Origin: Durusdinium trenchii
Lineage: Eukaryota; Sar; Dinophyceae; Suessiales; Symbiodiniaceae
Assembly: GCA_963970005.1 (NCBI GenBank)
Contig: CAXAMN010021618.1
Location: 613,902-677,901, forward strand
Length of the DNA: 64,000 nt
Direction of reading: 5' to 3'
This document shows, one piece after another, positions 1 through 12,593 of the stretch. The translations under genes and the position numbers were made by a program. The number at the start of each line of letters is the position of its first letter. Position 1 is the stretch's first letter. The notes beneath the pieces were generated by a model. That model was not told where the DNA came from and made no database searches. It was given only the letters and a program-made list of their open reading frames with translations.

Positions 1-904
1 CCATCTCGAGTTCAATATCTTTGTAACCCCAAAGGCACTGCATACCACAAAGTCTGGTCGATCAATCCGAAGCTGTATGTTGGCATGCCAAATCTTCTTT
101 TAAATACCAATAATGGTCATGCTCAGTCAACCATGACATGTTCAAAGGAGGTGCATGCATGTAGCGAAAGAAACCGACCTAGCTTGCGACAAAACGAAAT
201 GCTTCTCCGCCAAAGAACACACAGCTTCCTGCAGGACGCAGCTCATGGGTTCAATTGCCCGGCCGGCTTCTTCCCCTGTCGAGACAATGCATGATGCCAT
301 TGTTTCGAATGAGCAACGACCTGTCGTCAATAACATTGTAGAAGTAAATCGCAGTTGCATATATATATATATATAGATATAGCTTGAATACTGCTAGAAT
401 TGCATGAAAGCTAGAATGGGTTCATCTGCATCACAACCTAACCGAACCCTTGAACGCAATCTCCAAACTTCAACTTACTTGCACATTCTCTGGCCTCTGT
501 CAGAATACCACGCTTGTAGATGGGTTCCAATTTGAACCTAACACACGATCGAATTTCTGACCTGTGACTTTAAGAAAGCTGACACCAATAGGAGTCGGAA
601 ATCCCAATGCCTCAAGACTGGGCCTTCTACTTGCATCACTTGTATTCCTCCATTATATGGAATTATGGATGCCAGGACATCAACTCAAACCACCCTGTGT
701 CTATCTGTGGCCAGAGAAACGGCAAAAGAACTCGCTCGATCAGCCTAAAGCCAGCATGGTGCATGCATAATCCTGCACAAACTCAGACTGCGGCATATTC
801 TTCAATGCCCAAATCTTATCCTTCTTCTCCTCCACTGCTTCATCCTCCTGAGACGATGAACTTCCTTCTATATACACGGCACTCTTCCTTGTGGCTCTAG
901 CTAC

Positions 905-1081
905 AAGAGGTGAGTTCAGCAAGTTCCTCAGCTCCAATGGCTCATCGATGTCAAAAAAGCGCCAATTTTTCCCCAAGCCATAGCTTGTGCGATGTTTTTG
1001 TGTATCCTCCTCTGGCCTCTGACTCGTTTCCACTTGCCTCGCCTTCATGGAGTAGTAGATCGGTCGGAAAATTTGATCAAC
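905..1081 (-). CDS. internal exon, unknown protein
   Basis: This is a 59-codon stretch, open in phase 0, bounded on the minus strand by an AG acceptor (...CCCCGAG) and a GT donor (GTAGCT). It encodes a charged, protein-like segment from VDQIFRPIYYSMKARQ to LELRNLLNSPL, with aromatic and acidic residues spread as in a folded protein. It lies on the same strand as hemA and about 400 bp past its end, so it could belong to the next gene or to an alternative tail of hemA. I do not recognise the family. The splice sites are inferred from sequence alone. The open frame continues in both directions (740-1102), but those ends look intronic. Confidence 0.45.
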
Positions 1082-1471
1082 CTCGGGGCGCAACGAAAGC
1101 AAAGCGCAAAAGCCATGCGGATGTGTGACGTGGCTATGCCTCAGACTATGTCAAATCGCACCACAAGAACCGAGATGTTGCAATTGTAGCATTGCAAACA
1201 AACTTTATGCAACTAATGAACACAACAAACACACTATTTATTGTGGCTGGTGGGGGAGGATGGGCAGTTCGCCAAGGATGTGGAGGCACAAGTTTGAAGG
1301 GAGGCACGGAGCTGGAATTAGACCCTATCCAGAAAGCAATTTAAAACCATTTCGTTACCTTTCTTCTTTTTTGGGGTGAGAATCGGTGAGAAGTGGAGGG
1401 CTTGGTGAGCCACTGATAGGTCCCTTGAGTGTTGAAATGCTAGGGTTTTGCCCTGGATCACCAGTGAGGGG

Positions 1472-4400
1472 TTAGGTTTTCTGACATACTTTCTTCCACA
1501 TCATCACCTGTTGGATTTCCACCAGCTGCAGCACGCCCAAGAGCTTTCTGGGACTCCCAGCAATGTGTCTGGTCAACTTGTCCACAGCTTCACGCTCTCT
1601 CTCATCGAGGCCCTTGGCAAAAGTCGGGTGTGGCATTGAGAAAGCATCAACATGTGCATGGAAGAGAAACTATACTTAGGTGATTGTCATTTGCCAGATT
1701 GACACACCTGACAGGTCGGGGCTGTTGTTCAACGTGAATCATATTCACATCTTCAGCATCCGCTGCTCGGGAAGGCACCTTCAGCTTGTGGGACAGATTC
1801 TCTGTTTCCGTCTTTCGAATGTTCTCTGCCATGGCCTGGCAAATGGCACAAGCAGAGTCTGAGACTCATTCAGTTGTCCCGACCTCAATTCATCAAACCA
1901 TTGAAGTAATTTTTACGGATGGCTCCATGAGGACGCCAAATGCAAGGTAGACAGGCAGGTGTTGACCCAACGAGGAGATTCACAAGGACGACTCTCTGCA
2001 AGTCTCCAAAGACATCAAAAGTCAGGAAAGATCAAATGTGTTGCCGCCGCAATGGAGCAATGGAAGCTTCAAAGAAGGTATCACTCGCTGGAGTTGGGGT
2101 GCACAAACCGGCTATCTCGACGACAATGCCAAAACAGGAGACATTGCAAATGTTGTATAATTGTGATTTAATTGTGTTCTGATTTTGCTATTCATCCTCG
2201 CCGAAGAGACTCTTTGCTCCCTTGCCACATCTTGCTGTGTTCACCTGCCTGGAGCGCTGCCAAGTATGGCACTGCACCCTGTGAAGCCTGGCAAGAGAAG
2301 GAAGCCGAAGCCAAAGTGAAGCCTGTGAAGCTGCACATCTTGTGCGCTTTGCACGTCACGTCAGCCGTCTCTTGACCGCCTGCCACACCTTGAACTTGCC
2401 CACTTCAGTGCCTGAAGACGAAGAGTCCAAGTTCATCTCAAGCATTAACTAGTAGCTTCTTGTTACCAGTAGCTACTTGCTCCTAGTAGTACGGCCAGGA
2501 GCCCCTAGTAGCGTCCTTGCTCCTAGTAGCGATGCACCTTGTTACTAATGTCATAGATAGTTCAGGTTCTCATCATAGCTAGGCCCCGGGCTGATGATCT
2601 TCTTTGCTTTCTCCACCTCAGCCAGCCTCTTCTGTGCATTGGCCTCCACAGAGAGTTGTGCTGTGTTTCTGCGTGTAAACCTTTATATACCCTATTCTGA
2701 TATGGATCCATTACAATTGCGAAAAAATCAACATCAAGGCCAGTACGTTGCATTCACCCTGCTGCATGCCTGGACAACCTTCTGAAGGTCGTCCACGGAG
2801 TAGGAGAACACCTCAACTCAAAGGCGATAGTAGAGATCGCAACTTTGGCTTTTCAGGTTTGTCAAAACTGAAGCAATGCCTACATGGAAGAAACAAGTCG
2901 ACTCCTTTCAAGCCAAAGCTCAAAGCGGCCAAAAACATATGCCATTTCAGGGTAACTCCTAAGGGCAAGCAGCACGCTGACTTGTTCGGGGCCCCGCACA
3001 TTCTCCACATCTTCGCAGCCTGGGGCCACGTTCAAAGGCACGGAGATGTCGACCAACATCAAAGGGCGCTCTTGTCCTTCAGCAAATCAAGCAGAGCGGC
3101 GCTGTGTGAGTCGTCTCAAGTCTTTCAAATGTCTTGCCAACTTAGTCTCTGCCGTATGTGCCATAGCCCTATGCAAGATGTTCAAGGTTACAAGTTGAAT
3201 CTCGATTTAGGGCTAAAAGAATACACAAGCATCACCTAAAACATGTTCCATCAAGAAATCAAGTACCGACATTAATGTTGCTCCTTCCACATTCTCAGGG
3301 TGAATGATGGGCACCTTCAGGGAGGTAGGTTTGCAACACAGGGGACGATGGCTGCTCTAGAATCATGACCAAAACCATCATCATCTGTTTATTAATATGT
3401 TTTACTATGTGTTATTCATATGTATATATAATATATAGTATAAACTATAAACACACCTCACAGCACAGAACTTCTGAAACTACAGTCACTGGAGCTCAAA
3501 AATCCGACCAGCTTGGCTGCATGCCTTATGATGCTGGGAGAGTTTGCGACAATTTTTGAAGAACACATAATCAACGATGCATGAATGAGGCACAAAACAC
3601 TAGACTATCACCGTACAGCTGAAAGGAATCAATTTGACCCTGTCAAACAAACAGTGCTGGCACAGAACGATGAGAGTCTCCACCTCGCTTCCCGTGGCTG
3701 TAAACACTACATCGCACTGCTTCATGACATCGAACATATCGTCCATGGGGGCAACCTAAGAAACATGGTGAGTCAACGAGCAAGAATCCACATGAAGGGA
3801 AATGCACTCCGACGATTTCGAACCATACAGGAGATGTTCAGCCAGTTCCACCATAAATATGCTGCTTGCCTATGTCCATCCTCAATAGCGGAGACTGCTC
3901 CAAATACAACCATCCCTAGATATGTCAAGTCGAAACCAGCTCCACAGAATCTGGAGCAACTATATAGTCAGAACGATTACAGTATCTGGAAGAGTAACAA
4001 CAAGAAGAGCTCCCTTCTTATGATTGCTTATGTTGTATAACATTAGTCATTTGGTCCGTGGACCTCACTGACTCAAGTAACCGCCTTGCTGAACGTTTTT
4101 TTTTCTAGCCAAGAAGCAGTGGCATTCTGGCCACCACGAGCCTTCACGAGGTCATCTTGCAAAACCGTCTCAGCCTTCTCCACCGAGCGGTTCACCAAGG
4201 TGACCCGGATGTCCGGGTGCTTGCTGAACAAAGCGAGCAACAGAAGCCTCCAAGCTGCTGCGGTTTCGGAAGAACTTTGATGCTTTCCGTTTGACAGTTC
4301 ATGTCCTCTTGCCGCGTCTCCGTTGCTCTTGTTGTCCCATAAAAAATGCCGGAGAAAGCTGGGACCTCAGAATCATTTGCCCTCCGAACTTCCAGTACCC

Positions 4401-5616
4401 ATTTCCCAGAGAACGCCAAACCTTGACATCTTGCCGGCACCGATGATGCCAACCTTAGCTGATCGATATAGAAACCAATTGACACAAATCCAAAAGCCTG
4501 TGGATCCACAATCAGATTTGTGATCAATCTCTATCCTTCCTTCTTGTTACTTATTGTGTTTGGAGGTTTATTAGTGTAGAAATCCACCAAATGCTTGCAA
4601 TACCCATGAGAAACGTCACGGGGCTGACACGCTTCAGCGATACGCCGCAGGACGCTGACACGCTTCCGCGCTTCGATCAAGTCACATGCACCTTGCTGGC
4701 AGGTTTTCGCAGGTCCTGCATGGACCTGGTGAGCTGAGGCTGGAGGCTGTCAGCTGGTGCAAACGCTGGAGCTGGGGCATGTTCTACACCCTTCCATCGA
4801 CTTCTGCATGCACGAGTCGAACTTGGATCCCAAGAAAAAGGACTTGACATCTTGCCACACTCTAGACTATGACTCTTTTATGTGTGGCAAGTCGAGGTGA
4901 TCCATGCATTGCGTGCTGTTTTGCAGGTAGTTAGGCTGTTTCCCAGGCAGTTCTTCGGCCTGCTCATCATGAGCTCAACTGCTGCACTGGAGACCGAGAC
5001 AGAGCCTTGGCTTGAAATGACAGCAAAACAAGGAAAGGGTGTTCAGGTCAGTCATTATGTCGCTCATGTTTCTGTGTAGGCACGCAGAACCTGAGCTGCG
5101 AGCCCTTTCCAATCTTTGTCCGGGTGCGGACAAGCTTACCAATCCTTTCAGCGGAATTGTTGGACCACTTTGCAGTTGTGGCGGCTGTCGGCTGTCTGAC
5201 AACTGCTTCATGGATTGGTCTGAGTCTGTTGGCAAAGGTGTGACAGGTTGAAGAAAGTTCCTTGAAATTTCGCTGGAAAGTGGGAAAACCTGCGGAGGTG
5301 GACAAACTGTTGCTGGTACGTTTTTTCCAGTGCCTGATGCCAGCATTCAGCATCTTGGCAACGATCTTGCCACCGGCACCAGCAACAGACTCCTCAGACT
5401 CTCCAAAGGTTGTCAACAAGAAGCTAATGCCGAGAGAGATTGTGACAGTCTCAACTTACCTGAACTCTTCATGATTCGTCCTACTTAAAGTTCTAAAAAT
5501 AAAAAAACACGATTACTCAATCGCCAGGAGCGACTTCCCGTTCTCTCCTCCTCCTCCTCTCCACCCTTTGCAATGCAATGTTCATGGCAGGCCTTCACCT
5601 GCGACAGAATCTGCGC
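1472..5616 (-). CDS. hemA: glutamyl-tRNA reductase, multi-exon, 5' part not found
   Basis: Glutamyl-tRNA reductase makes glutamate-1-semialdehyde from Glu-tRNA with NADPH, the first step of plastid tetrapyrrole synthesis. Read on the minus strand, exons give the family motifs in order: AQILSQVKACHE (5616-5565); GAGGKIVAKMLNAGI (5400-5334); IGKLVRTRTKIGK (5144-5104); SVSVSSAAVEL (from 5005); the NADPH-loop motif KVGIIGAGKMSR (4458-4422); FSKHPDIRVTLVNRS (from 4247); DDMFDVMKQCDVVFTATGS (from 3755); LMLVDISVPLNV (about 3110-2993); VEANAQKRLAEVEKAKKI (from 2660); AENIRKTETENLSHKLK (1858-1779); and the dimerisation tail DEREREAVDKLTRHIAG (from 1612). Phases agree across 5565/5400, 5334/5144, 5104/5005, 4422/4247 and 1779/1612, and two of these junctions use GC donors. 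The N-terminal domain with the catalytic cysteine was not found. Exon ends given as 'from' or 'about' are uncertain, and one frame conflict near 3090 could be an indel or a missed intron. Confidence 0.85.
2446..2545. repeat. dispersed CTAGTA-rich repeat
   Basis: This is a run of near-repeats built on CTAGTAGC, CTTGTTAC and 'gctcctagtag', with 'ccaggagcccctagtagcg' in the middle. The same words recur near 9.56, 10.65, 20.7, 21.24 and 23.69 kb in either orientation, and more weakly near 36.7 kb. The core is self-complementary (CTACTAGTAG). Confidence 0.6.
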
Positions 5617-5815
5617 CTAGCGGCAGGCGCGTCTGCAACACAGTCGATCTATGCATCGCAGTGATGTACAGACTAATGATGGATGTCTGGGGGTGGTGAA
5701 ATCCAGATGAGCACGCTTGAGAACTGCGACTCCATGACTCCAAAATTGAGACCGAATATCGCCCTGCCGTGAAAAAGCTACAAAACAGATTCTTCGTGTG
5801 ACAAAGCAGAACATG

Positions 5816-8065
5816 TTACTGATCGAGGTCTTGCTGTTGAAAATGACAATGGTGGCTGCCAAAAAACGTCGATTTCTGCGCGGATGCGTCAGCCAGCAAG
5901 GCCCGTCGAATCTCATCGGCGTTTCCCAAGAGCTGGACCTGTGTATGCTGGGACCCCAATTCGACACCATCAGCATTTCGAATGGTCACTCGCACCTCGT
6001 TGGAGGGGGATCCATCCTCCAGTTGTCGTGCCTCCACGAGGACATCCACGTGCTCTCCATTGATGAAGGATGGAATCAAGGTGCTGAGTATTTTTGCTTC
6101 CTCCGGTGACCGAAAAACAAGTAATCCTTCGGCCGTGTGAACAAGCTCCACCAAAATGTTGGTGAGTTGCCTCAGTGCAATGATGGTCTGGAGGGGAGTC
6201 CTCCGCTAAAATAGAACGGAAAAGCTTGGTGCCTGTATATATAATATAGTCGTTTGTCTCAAAACCCTTAACATGATGAAAGCATGCAACAATTCTGAAA
6301 ACCCAGGCTACGGGCTATCAAGACTTTGACTCTGGATGTCCAGGTTCACAAGACCTATCGTCTGCTCCTTTGTCCCATCTCTTCTGCTGAGAGCATCATG
6401 GTACCGCCAACTTTGATATCGTAGAAATAGTGAATCCAAGTTGTCTGGACCCAGCTGCCGCCAAAGAAAGTCGGTCATCTCAGAAGGTGTTTGAGCTACA
6501 CTCGCGCTTCTCGTTCCCTCCAGTGCTTCTAAAAGGACCTCTAAAAGGAGAAAAAGCTCTGTATTCACTGACTTTCGTTCCAGACCGAGCATAAGCTCAG
6601 GATCCAGCTCCAACTGATCGACAATTGTAAGCAAAGCTGATGCATTGCGTTGATAAGCCATGGCAGAATCTAAAATGTCCTGCAATGGTGAGCCTGTGTC
6701 CAAAATCTCTTCAAATTCAGGTGGCATAACAATTGGCTCTGGTCCAACGCTAATTTTCTCTCGACTTTCAGATGCTTCCGAAGCTTCCGAAGCTTCTCTC
6801 AAAAGTTCCTCTTCTTCCTCCTTCTCTTGTGATGCAGCAAAGTCTCCCAAGCCTGGCAGTGGGGAATCTAAAGTTGACTGAGCCGGAAGATCAAAGACTC
6901 CTGGCCTGATAGAGAGGCGCTGAGATGCAACCTCATTCAGGTTCCAAATGGGCAAGTCATGCACCACTGAGGGAATCCGAAATTCAATCTCCTCCCAGCC
7001 TGTCGCGTGCCACCCTTCCCTCATGGTTAAATACAGGGGCACCTCCCTCTGTTGCGGATCGGCATCTAAGTGCTCTGGCTTTCGCATCAAGTTTGAACTG
7101 AAAGAAAGTTGAATGGCTCCAAGGAGTATGCATTCGGCCATCATGAACACGACTTCGTCTACCACATCGGTTGACGTCAGGGCAAAAAAGGCCACTCCGT
7201 TGACGAACGTTCGAAGGTCCCAATTGGGCACCACCTCGCTGAAGACTTCATTCCCGGCATGTCGGCCTTTCACCAACAATGGCGTGGGTGGCTTGGAGGT
7301 CGAGGTCGCACCGCAGGACGTACGGCAAAGATCAACGGACTGGAGACTTACTGGTCGCCCAAAGCGAATTCGGCCTACAGAACCTTGCAGCTGGGCTACA
7401 AAGCGACCACGCTTCACGGCATCGTTTTCAAAAGATGGATTTTCCACCAAGTCCCATGGGCCTTCCCAGTGCACCTGGAAGGGAATTCCACCACCCAACC
7501 GCCTGGTGCCTGCAAAGCTTGTTGGGAAGTGCTGCTGCCATGGCTGCATCCCTCGAAAGCCCAGGATGGCCGAGCGGCCACGCTGCTTCGGAGAGGACGG
7601 CTCTCGGCTGGGAGCTTTGGATGCTTTGGCCGTCTCCACGCCCGCCTTAGCCTTGGCCTTGGCCTTCAAGCTGGCGCCCAGGAAGTATTCATCCAACATT
7701 TCACCGCCATCAGAAGACGATAATAGGCGACTTGAGAAGATCCCGTCAGTCACAGCTGAGAAGGACTGGGTACAATGTGGGCCATCAGCCACAGAGTCAC
7801 AAGCAGCCGTACTAGCCTTGTAAACAAGGCCATCTGCAATGTAGACTCTCTCTCGTAAACTTAACACGGCTTCCTCCAAGATCTGCTCGACATTAAGAGC
7901 CCCATCCACCAAAGAACACAGATGTGCAACCAAATAGCACAGCAGCTGGTCTCGAAAACACATGGCAACAAGTGCTACTTCTTTCAGACTGTCTGCATGC
8001 TTATTGATCTTTCGTGGAGGTGTCACAACATACCGTCTATTTTTCTTGAAAGTTGATTTATCCAC
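5816..8065 (-). CDS. large unknown protein, two exons
   Basis: The first block (8065-6312) is open for about 585 codons, by far the longest clean exon in the left half. A GT donor at 6311 and an AG acceptor at 6201 define a 111-bp intron with matching phase. The second block (6200-5816) adds about 128 residues (start ...TPLQTIIALRQLTNILVELV). Visible parts are a basic N-terminus, an Ala/Lys-rich linker (KAKAKAKAG), a beta-rich middle (GSVGRIRFGRPVSLQSVDL), an acidic and serine-rich stretch (EKEEEEELLREASEASEAS) and a helical C-terminal part. The frame stops after QQQDLDQ, but GTAACA there could equally be a donor to another exon. I do not recognise the family. No signal peptide or membrane segment is obvious. 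Opposite-strand ORFs at 7113-7823 are shadows. Confidence 0.6.
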
Positions 8066-8450
8066 TGGGCATTCAAGACTCGCCTTTGTTCTATCTGACT
8101 ATGCATTCCTCACCTGCAAACAAAAAGAGTGTGTGCACCTGGTAGTGAATTTCTCCAATGCAAAAGCGAAGGTGGGAGACTCAATGGGAACAGTTGAATA
8201 GAAAAGTCATCCACCGTTTGGGCAGCTTTTGATTATGCTTTTCAGCATCACTGCAGTGAACCTTGAACTCGTGGCCGATGGCAAACTGTCTCAAGGATAA
8301 AGTGCTCACTGTTATAGGCTAGGTCCTTCAGGTCAGTCTTCTTGCTCACATCAAGGATGCCGAGATTGAAAAAAAAGGCTTGGAGACCAAGAAAATCTGT
8401 CCCGGAAGAAAACCAATGTCACCGAACACAAGCACAACTATGTAGCAAAA

Positions 8451-8520
8451 GGTTGGAGGCCATCGCTATTAGGTTGGAGGCCATCGCAGTAGGTTGGAGG
8501 CCATCGCTCTTAGGTTATCG
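8451..8520 (+). repeat. tandem 'ggttggaggccatcgc' repeat
   Basis: Three copies of the 16-base word ggttggaggccatcgc start at 8451, 8472 and 8492, spaced 20-21 bp, followed by a partial copy. One more copy sits at 12259-12274. Diverged reverse-complement copies sit at 16857-16908. Translation gives the low-complexity peptide RLEAIA, which is probably not a protein. Confidence 0.75.
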
Positions 8521-9035
8521 AAAAGCTATGCAGCAAACAAGACCCTTCTCTGCACGGTCTGCATCCTGTGCCTCACCAAGAACCAATGAGTCAAGACCAG
8601 AACTCACCTCGCTCGGAGCATCGCCGGAGCTCTGCTGCGCAAAGCAACACTATGCTTTCAGATTTAAAGCTTGATATCGTAGTTTTTGTACCCCAAGACT
8701 GCGAGGGGGTGAGTGGCAACTTCCAAGCATCAATTCCTTTAATCGGAGGGCTGAGGCTCACATCCACTGTTGCATGCTTGAGTAGAAAGTGTGGCGCCAT
8801 GGCGCCAATATCAGCTTAGAAGGTTGGAACCCAAGACTCATGTCATCCGACATAATAGAACTGGTGCGAATGCACACGTATCCACCAAAAAAACGTTAAA
8901 CATTCTCTAAAGTGAAAGAATGTTTGAGACCTGTGTGTCATGTACTGGTAGAAATCTGCTGTGATACAGCCTACATTCTGTGGTTTGGGGTTCCCGTTGT
9001 CCGGCTCTGCATGTCATTCGAGTCTTGAGCCGGGG

Positions 9036-10463
9036 TCAGTATGCCCGCTCCTCGAAGAGGTGGTTGATGGCATCATGCCCCGAGTAGTTGAAGAGATAAG
9101 GATCCAGCTCCTAGACCCAGTTGCGCTCGCTCCACGACTCACTCCGTGGAATTGTGCACGCCGCAACAGAAAGACCGAGCGACCCAAAAACATGTCTCAA
9201 CCCCTCTGTCATGGAAGATTTGACCCTCAAATCTATTGTAAGGAGTCAAAAGGAGTCAAAGCAAATACTCTCAACAACTTCCGCAAACATTCTGCTGTTT
9301 CGAGTCACCCACAGAAACTTCTCGCGATTCAAGTGACCCTGTAGGGCAACGCTTTGGGTCTGGCACCTCGCTGTCCAGACCAGACTGCTCTCGAAGGAAG
9401 GCGTTGACGCGGTCAATGGCCGTGTATTTCCTTGGAAGGTTCTCAAGTTTTAACACCACACCTGGCTCATTATTCTTGTTGTTTTGGTCCGTGGCCCTGC
9501 CTCCTTACTCATTATATATATATATATATAGTGGGCGTCTACTTAATTAAGTAAGGGAGTAGTTCGCTAGTAAGAGTAGTTCGCTACTAGCAATAGGAAG
9601 CTCCTAGGTAGGACGCAGGATAGCTCACGCCAACAATTTGGTTCCTAGATTTTTAGGGAAACTTAATGGGAAGGCTTGGGCAGGGTGACTATGTCAGTCC
9701 TTTCTACTGTAGATTTCACATCACCACGTGTTGTAGAGCACCGCTGGTGCCAGTGGGTGTTGAAGCGAAATCGACGACGCTGTTCGATCAATCCTGGCTG
9801 ATCAAAGCATTGTACGCTGTTCATTGACAGGGACAGCACTTTCTCGAAAGCCAAGAGCAGGGGAATGTGTCAGAGTTGGACTTACCTGTTTCTTCCAGTT
9901 GCATCTCATCCATCCGTTTCTTTTCATGTGTTCTGTAATCTGAAGGGTCTGTGTCTGGCAAGTAAAGATCAGCCGCATCTTGGCAGAACTGGTTTACCAG
10001 AGCCGCATGGTGGAAAATACGTCAAGAATCTGGCATCTTGATACTGCACTTTGCACAATCAAGGCCAATCACTCTGAGTTCTTCTCATGAAGTCCTTTGA
10101 TGCCACATTCTTTGTTGATGCGCTGCAACGAATTCGTCACTCCAACCCCTAGTGGTTGGATGGACAAGTGCTGATTGCCAAGAATATAGTGCAAGTGCAA
10201 TAGCCATAATTGGTTCCATATGTAGACTCACTCAAAGTGTCAGGTTTGGCATCTGTTACCTGTAAGAATCTGAGCTATCGCCCATCAACCCTTAGAGTGA
10301 CCTTCCACCGGCTGCACGTGACGCGCATAGAGCCACACTGTACAAACCAGGAAAAGCTTTGTCCGCAGTTCTGGACAAAAACAGTGCAGCACAAATGGAG
10401 CAAATCCACCGCGGAAAATTGCTTCGAACCCTTCGCGAACCACAACATGAAGGCGTTGTAAAC
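9036..10463 (-). CDS. unidentified split gene, C-terminal exons
   Basis: Three minus-strand exons join in phase. One ends at 9886 (contains LVNQFCQDAADLYLPDTDPS and KKRMDEMQLEET, donor GTAAGT). The next is 9461-9367 (VVLKLENLPRKYTAIDRV, FLREQSGLDSE). The last is 9110-9036 (ELDPYLFNYSGHDAINHLF, then a TGA stop). Two further candidate exons lie upstream at about 10227-10071 and at 10463-10348 (acceptor TTTTGCAG, donor GTTTGT), but two frames are open in each and their phase does not settle the choice. LENLPRKYT faintly recalls the RNP strand of Mei2-type RRM domains (RNLPNKYT-like); this is weak and no function is claimed. The start of the gene is not located. Confidence 0.6.
9555..9606. repeat. 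CTAGTA-rich repeat
   Basis: Member of the family described at 2446: 'gtagttcgctagtaagag' is followed by 'gtagttcgctactagcaa' and 'gctcctaggtagg'. It directly follows an (AT)n tract at about 9511-9529. Confidence 0.5.
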
Positions 10464-10469
10464 CTGCAA

Positions 10470-12455
10470 AAGAAATGACTAATGACCACCAGGCAACTTC
10501 ATGGATCCCCACTCAAGCGAGACAAAGCGACGGGTTCGAAACGGAACGGAAGCTGATCCCAAAAAAAAGCCTGCAGGACAACCTGGTGAACGAGCATGTT
10601 CAACTGGTGGGCAAGTTCCATCATAGTATGAAATCACGCGGAGGGAGGAAGCTACTTAGTTACTAGTGACAAGGGCATCGCTACTAGTAGCTAGAAGCTA
10701 CTAGTAACAAGTAACAAGGTTAAATGCTTTCATCGTTCGTATCGTTTGTTCGGCCGTTTCGTGCACGACTGTTGTGGCCTTGTTTTCGAGGGTCCGGCGT
10801 TCAGGGTACAATGCATTATGCTGGGGTCTCAATAGTGCATTCGCCGGCGTTGCTTTTTTGTAATCATAGTGTCTGCCTTAGGAAAATTGAGGTGCTGCTA
10901 CATACTTGCTCTGGCCCTCGCCCACACACTCTGTATCGCTCTGAACATGCGGGCTACACAAGTGCAGGTCTCTTCCCCAAGGGATCACTGCGCTGAAGAA
11001 GTCCCTCGAATGGAGAGAGCAAGGAAGCTACACACCGCCCTGCGCGGTGGAGCTGAAGATTCAATCAAATCACAAAATCCAAATAAGTCCAGTTAGATTG
11101 TTCGCAGGTCTTCTGCACTGAAACAAAGGAGCAAAATATTAAATGAAGAGCATACAAAGATCCTAAAAAATGTGTGACGGTAACCGTAACAACTAGCAAT
11201 CCTCTAAATGGTGTGGTGTGGGAGTAAGTCTACATGAGTCTACATGTGAGAAGGGATTTGTACTTCCATGTCGGCCAATAGTATAATAGTGTGCTAGAAA
11301 GGATCAGGTGTATATATTATATTAATATAATATATGTGTGTAGCTTGTTTGTCTGCATTCGATAGAAATCTTATGATCAAATGCGTTTGCCAGAAGAAAG
11401 AAAGTACACAATGAGAAGCCAGAGAACCCACAGACTCATCTGGGTGGAACACTGAAAGCACAGGAGACAGCTTCAGTTTGTCAAGCCGCCGCTTTCGGTA
11501 ATTATGCACATATCTTCACGGCACAAAAACTCGCCAGCAAGTGCTATGCTGTGAAGATGCTCCACATGCTGTGCTTGGCTCAACATGTGCGGTGCTCATT
11601 TGGAGTCCTTGGAGTCGGTTGAGTCGGATTCCTCCAGAGTGACGCTCTGTTGGCGTCCCACCGCTGCGGCAGAACGTGCCCCACCGAAGCTACAACCGTT
11701 CAATGTTACTTTCTGCACATCTTTTTGGGGGACAAGACCTCCTAACATTCACAAAATTTTAGATTTATGAATTTGCTGAAATGACATAATGTTGAAACAT
11801 GTGTTTTAACAGGATGCAGAAATCCACCCACCCTCCCCACCTTGGGCCGCGTGTCTCTTAAGGTGAGCTCTGCCACTTCCTTAGTACAGACTTCGACGAA
11901 CTGTAGCCTTCGTAGACCTTGTCTATCAAAAAGGAGGCCAAAAGCTGCCATAGCCCAGATGACATCCACTTAATTCAGCCCTGTCACTGAGACAAAGGGC
12001 ACGCCTTTGGGAAAGGCGCCCGCCAAGCAGCAGCCCACTGAGTACCTAAAGTGATTGCAAGGCAGTTGAACAAGAGCAACCGGCAAATATGTAGTAAATT
12101 AGCTTCACAGCCAGCAAGCTTCGTCGAGTCACACACAACACGCAAGCATTGCGAAGAACACTGCAGTCGAAGACAGAACCGTCAAGCCAGGGAGCTCCAT
12201 CTGGCACCAAAAGGACAAGGCAGGAACTGTCACATGCGCCGGTCAATTAGGTTGGCTAGGTTGGAGGCCATCGCTAGCAAGGTTTAGTCCATCAAAGTCA
12301 TACCGCGAAACTGAATTCTGGTTTTCACATCACCCATCATCCCAACTCGGCTACCCCAACAGCACAGCCAAGGCTAACCAAAACTACAAAATATGTTGGT
12401 TTCCGTTGATCTATTTATGCAATCACAAAAAGGCCAATGCAAACTGAAATATAAT
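10470..12455. other. no convincing gene
   Basis: The stretch holds a CTAGTA-family block at 10648-10712 and a TA-rich tract near 11310-11335. No exon with good splice sites and codon-like sequence was found on either strand, although short ones could be missed. Confidence 0.4.
10648..10712. repeat. CTAGTA-rich repeat
   Basis: 'gctacttagttactagtgac', 'gctactagtagctagaag' and 'ctactagtaacaagtaac' lie end to end. Same family as 2446-2545. Confidence 0.6.
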
Positions 12456-12593
12456 CAACAACAACAACAACAACAACTACTACAACAACAACAAAAACAA
12501 AAACAAAAACAACAAAAACAACACCACCAACAACACCAATACCACCAACACCAGCAGCAGCAGCAGCAGCAGCAACAACAACAACAACAACAA
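12456..12593. repeat. (CAA)n/(CAG)n microsatellite
   Basis: About 140 bp of CAA triplets, broken by AAAAC and CACCAA units, then (CAG)7 and (CAA)n. The poly-Gln, poly-Val and poly-Leu ORFs across it come from the repeat itself. Confidence 0.95.

Noticed and set aside
3585-4040. Plus-strand ORF of 151 codons
   Set aside because: It lies opposite the hemA exon with the DVVFTATGS motif, which explains the openness.
6308-6330. 'CCGTAGCC' on the minus strand as a spliced-leader start
   Set aside because: Only eight bases match, and it lies at the 3' side of an exon where it works better as a GT donor.
7113-7823. Plus-strand ORFs of 236, 154 and 123 codons
   Set aside because: They are antisense shadows of the large minus-strand gene at 5816-8065 and have worse composition.
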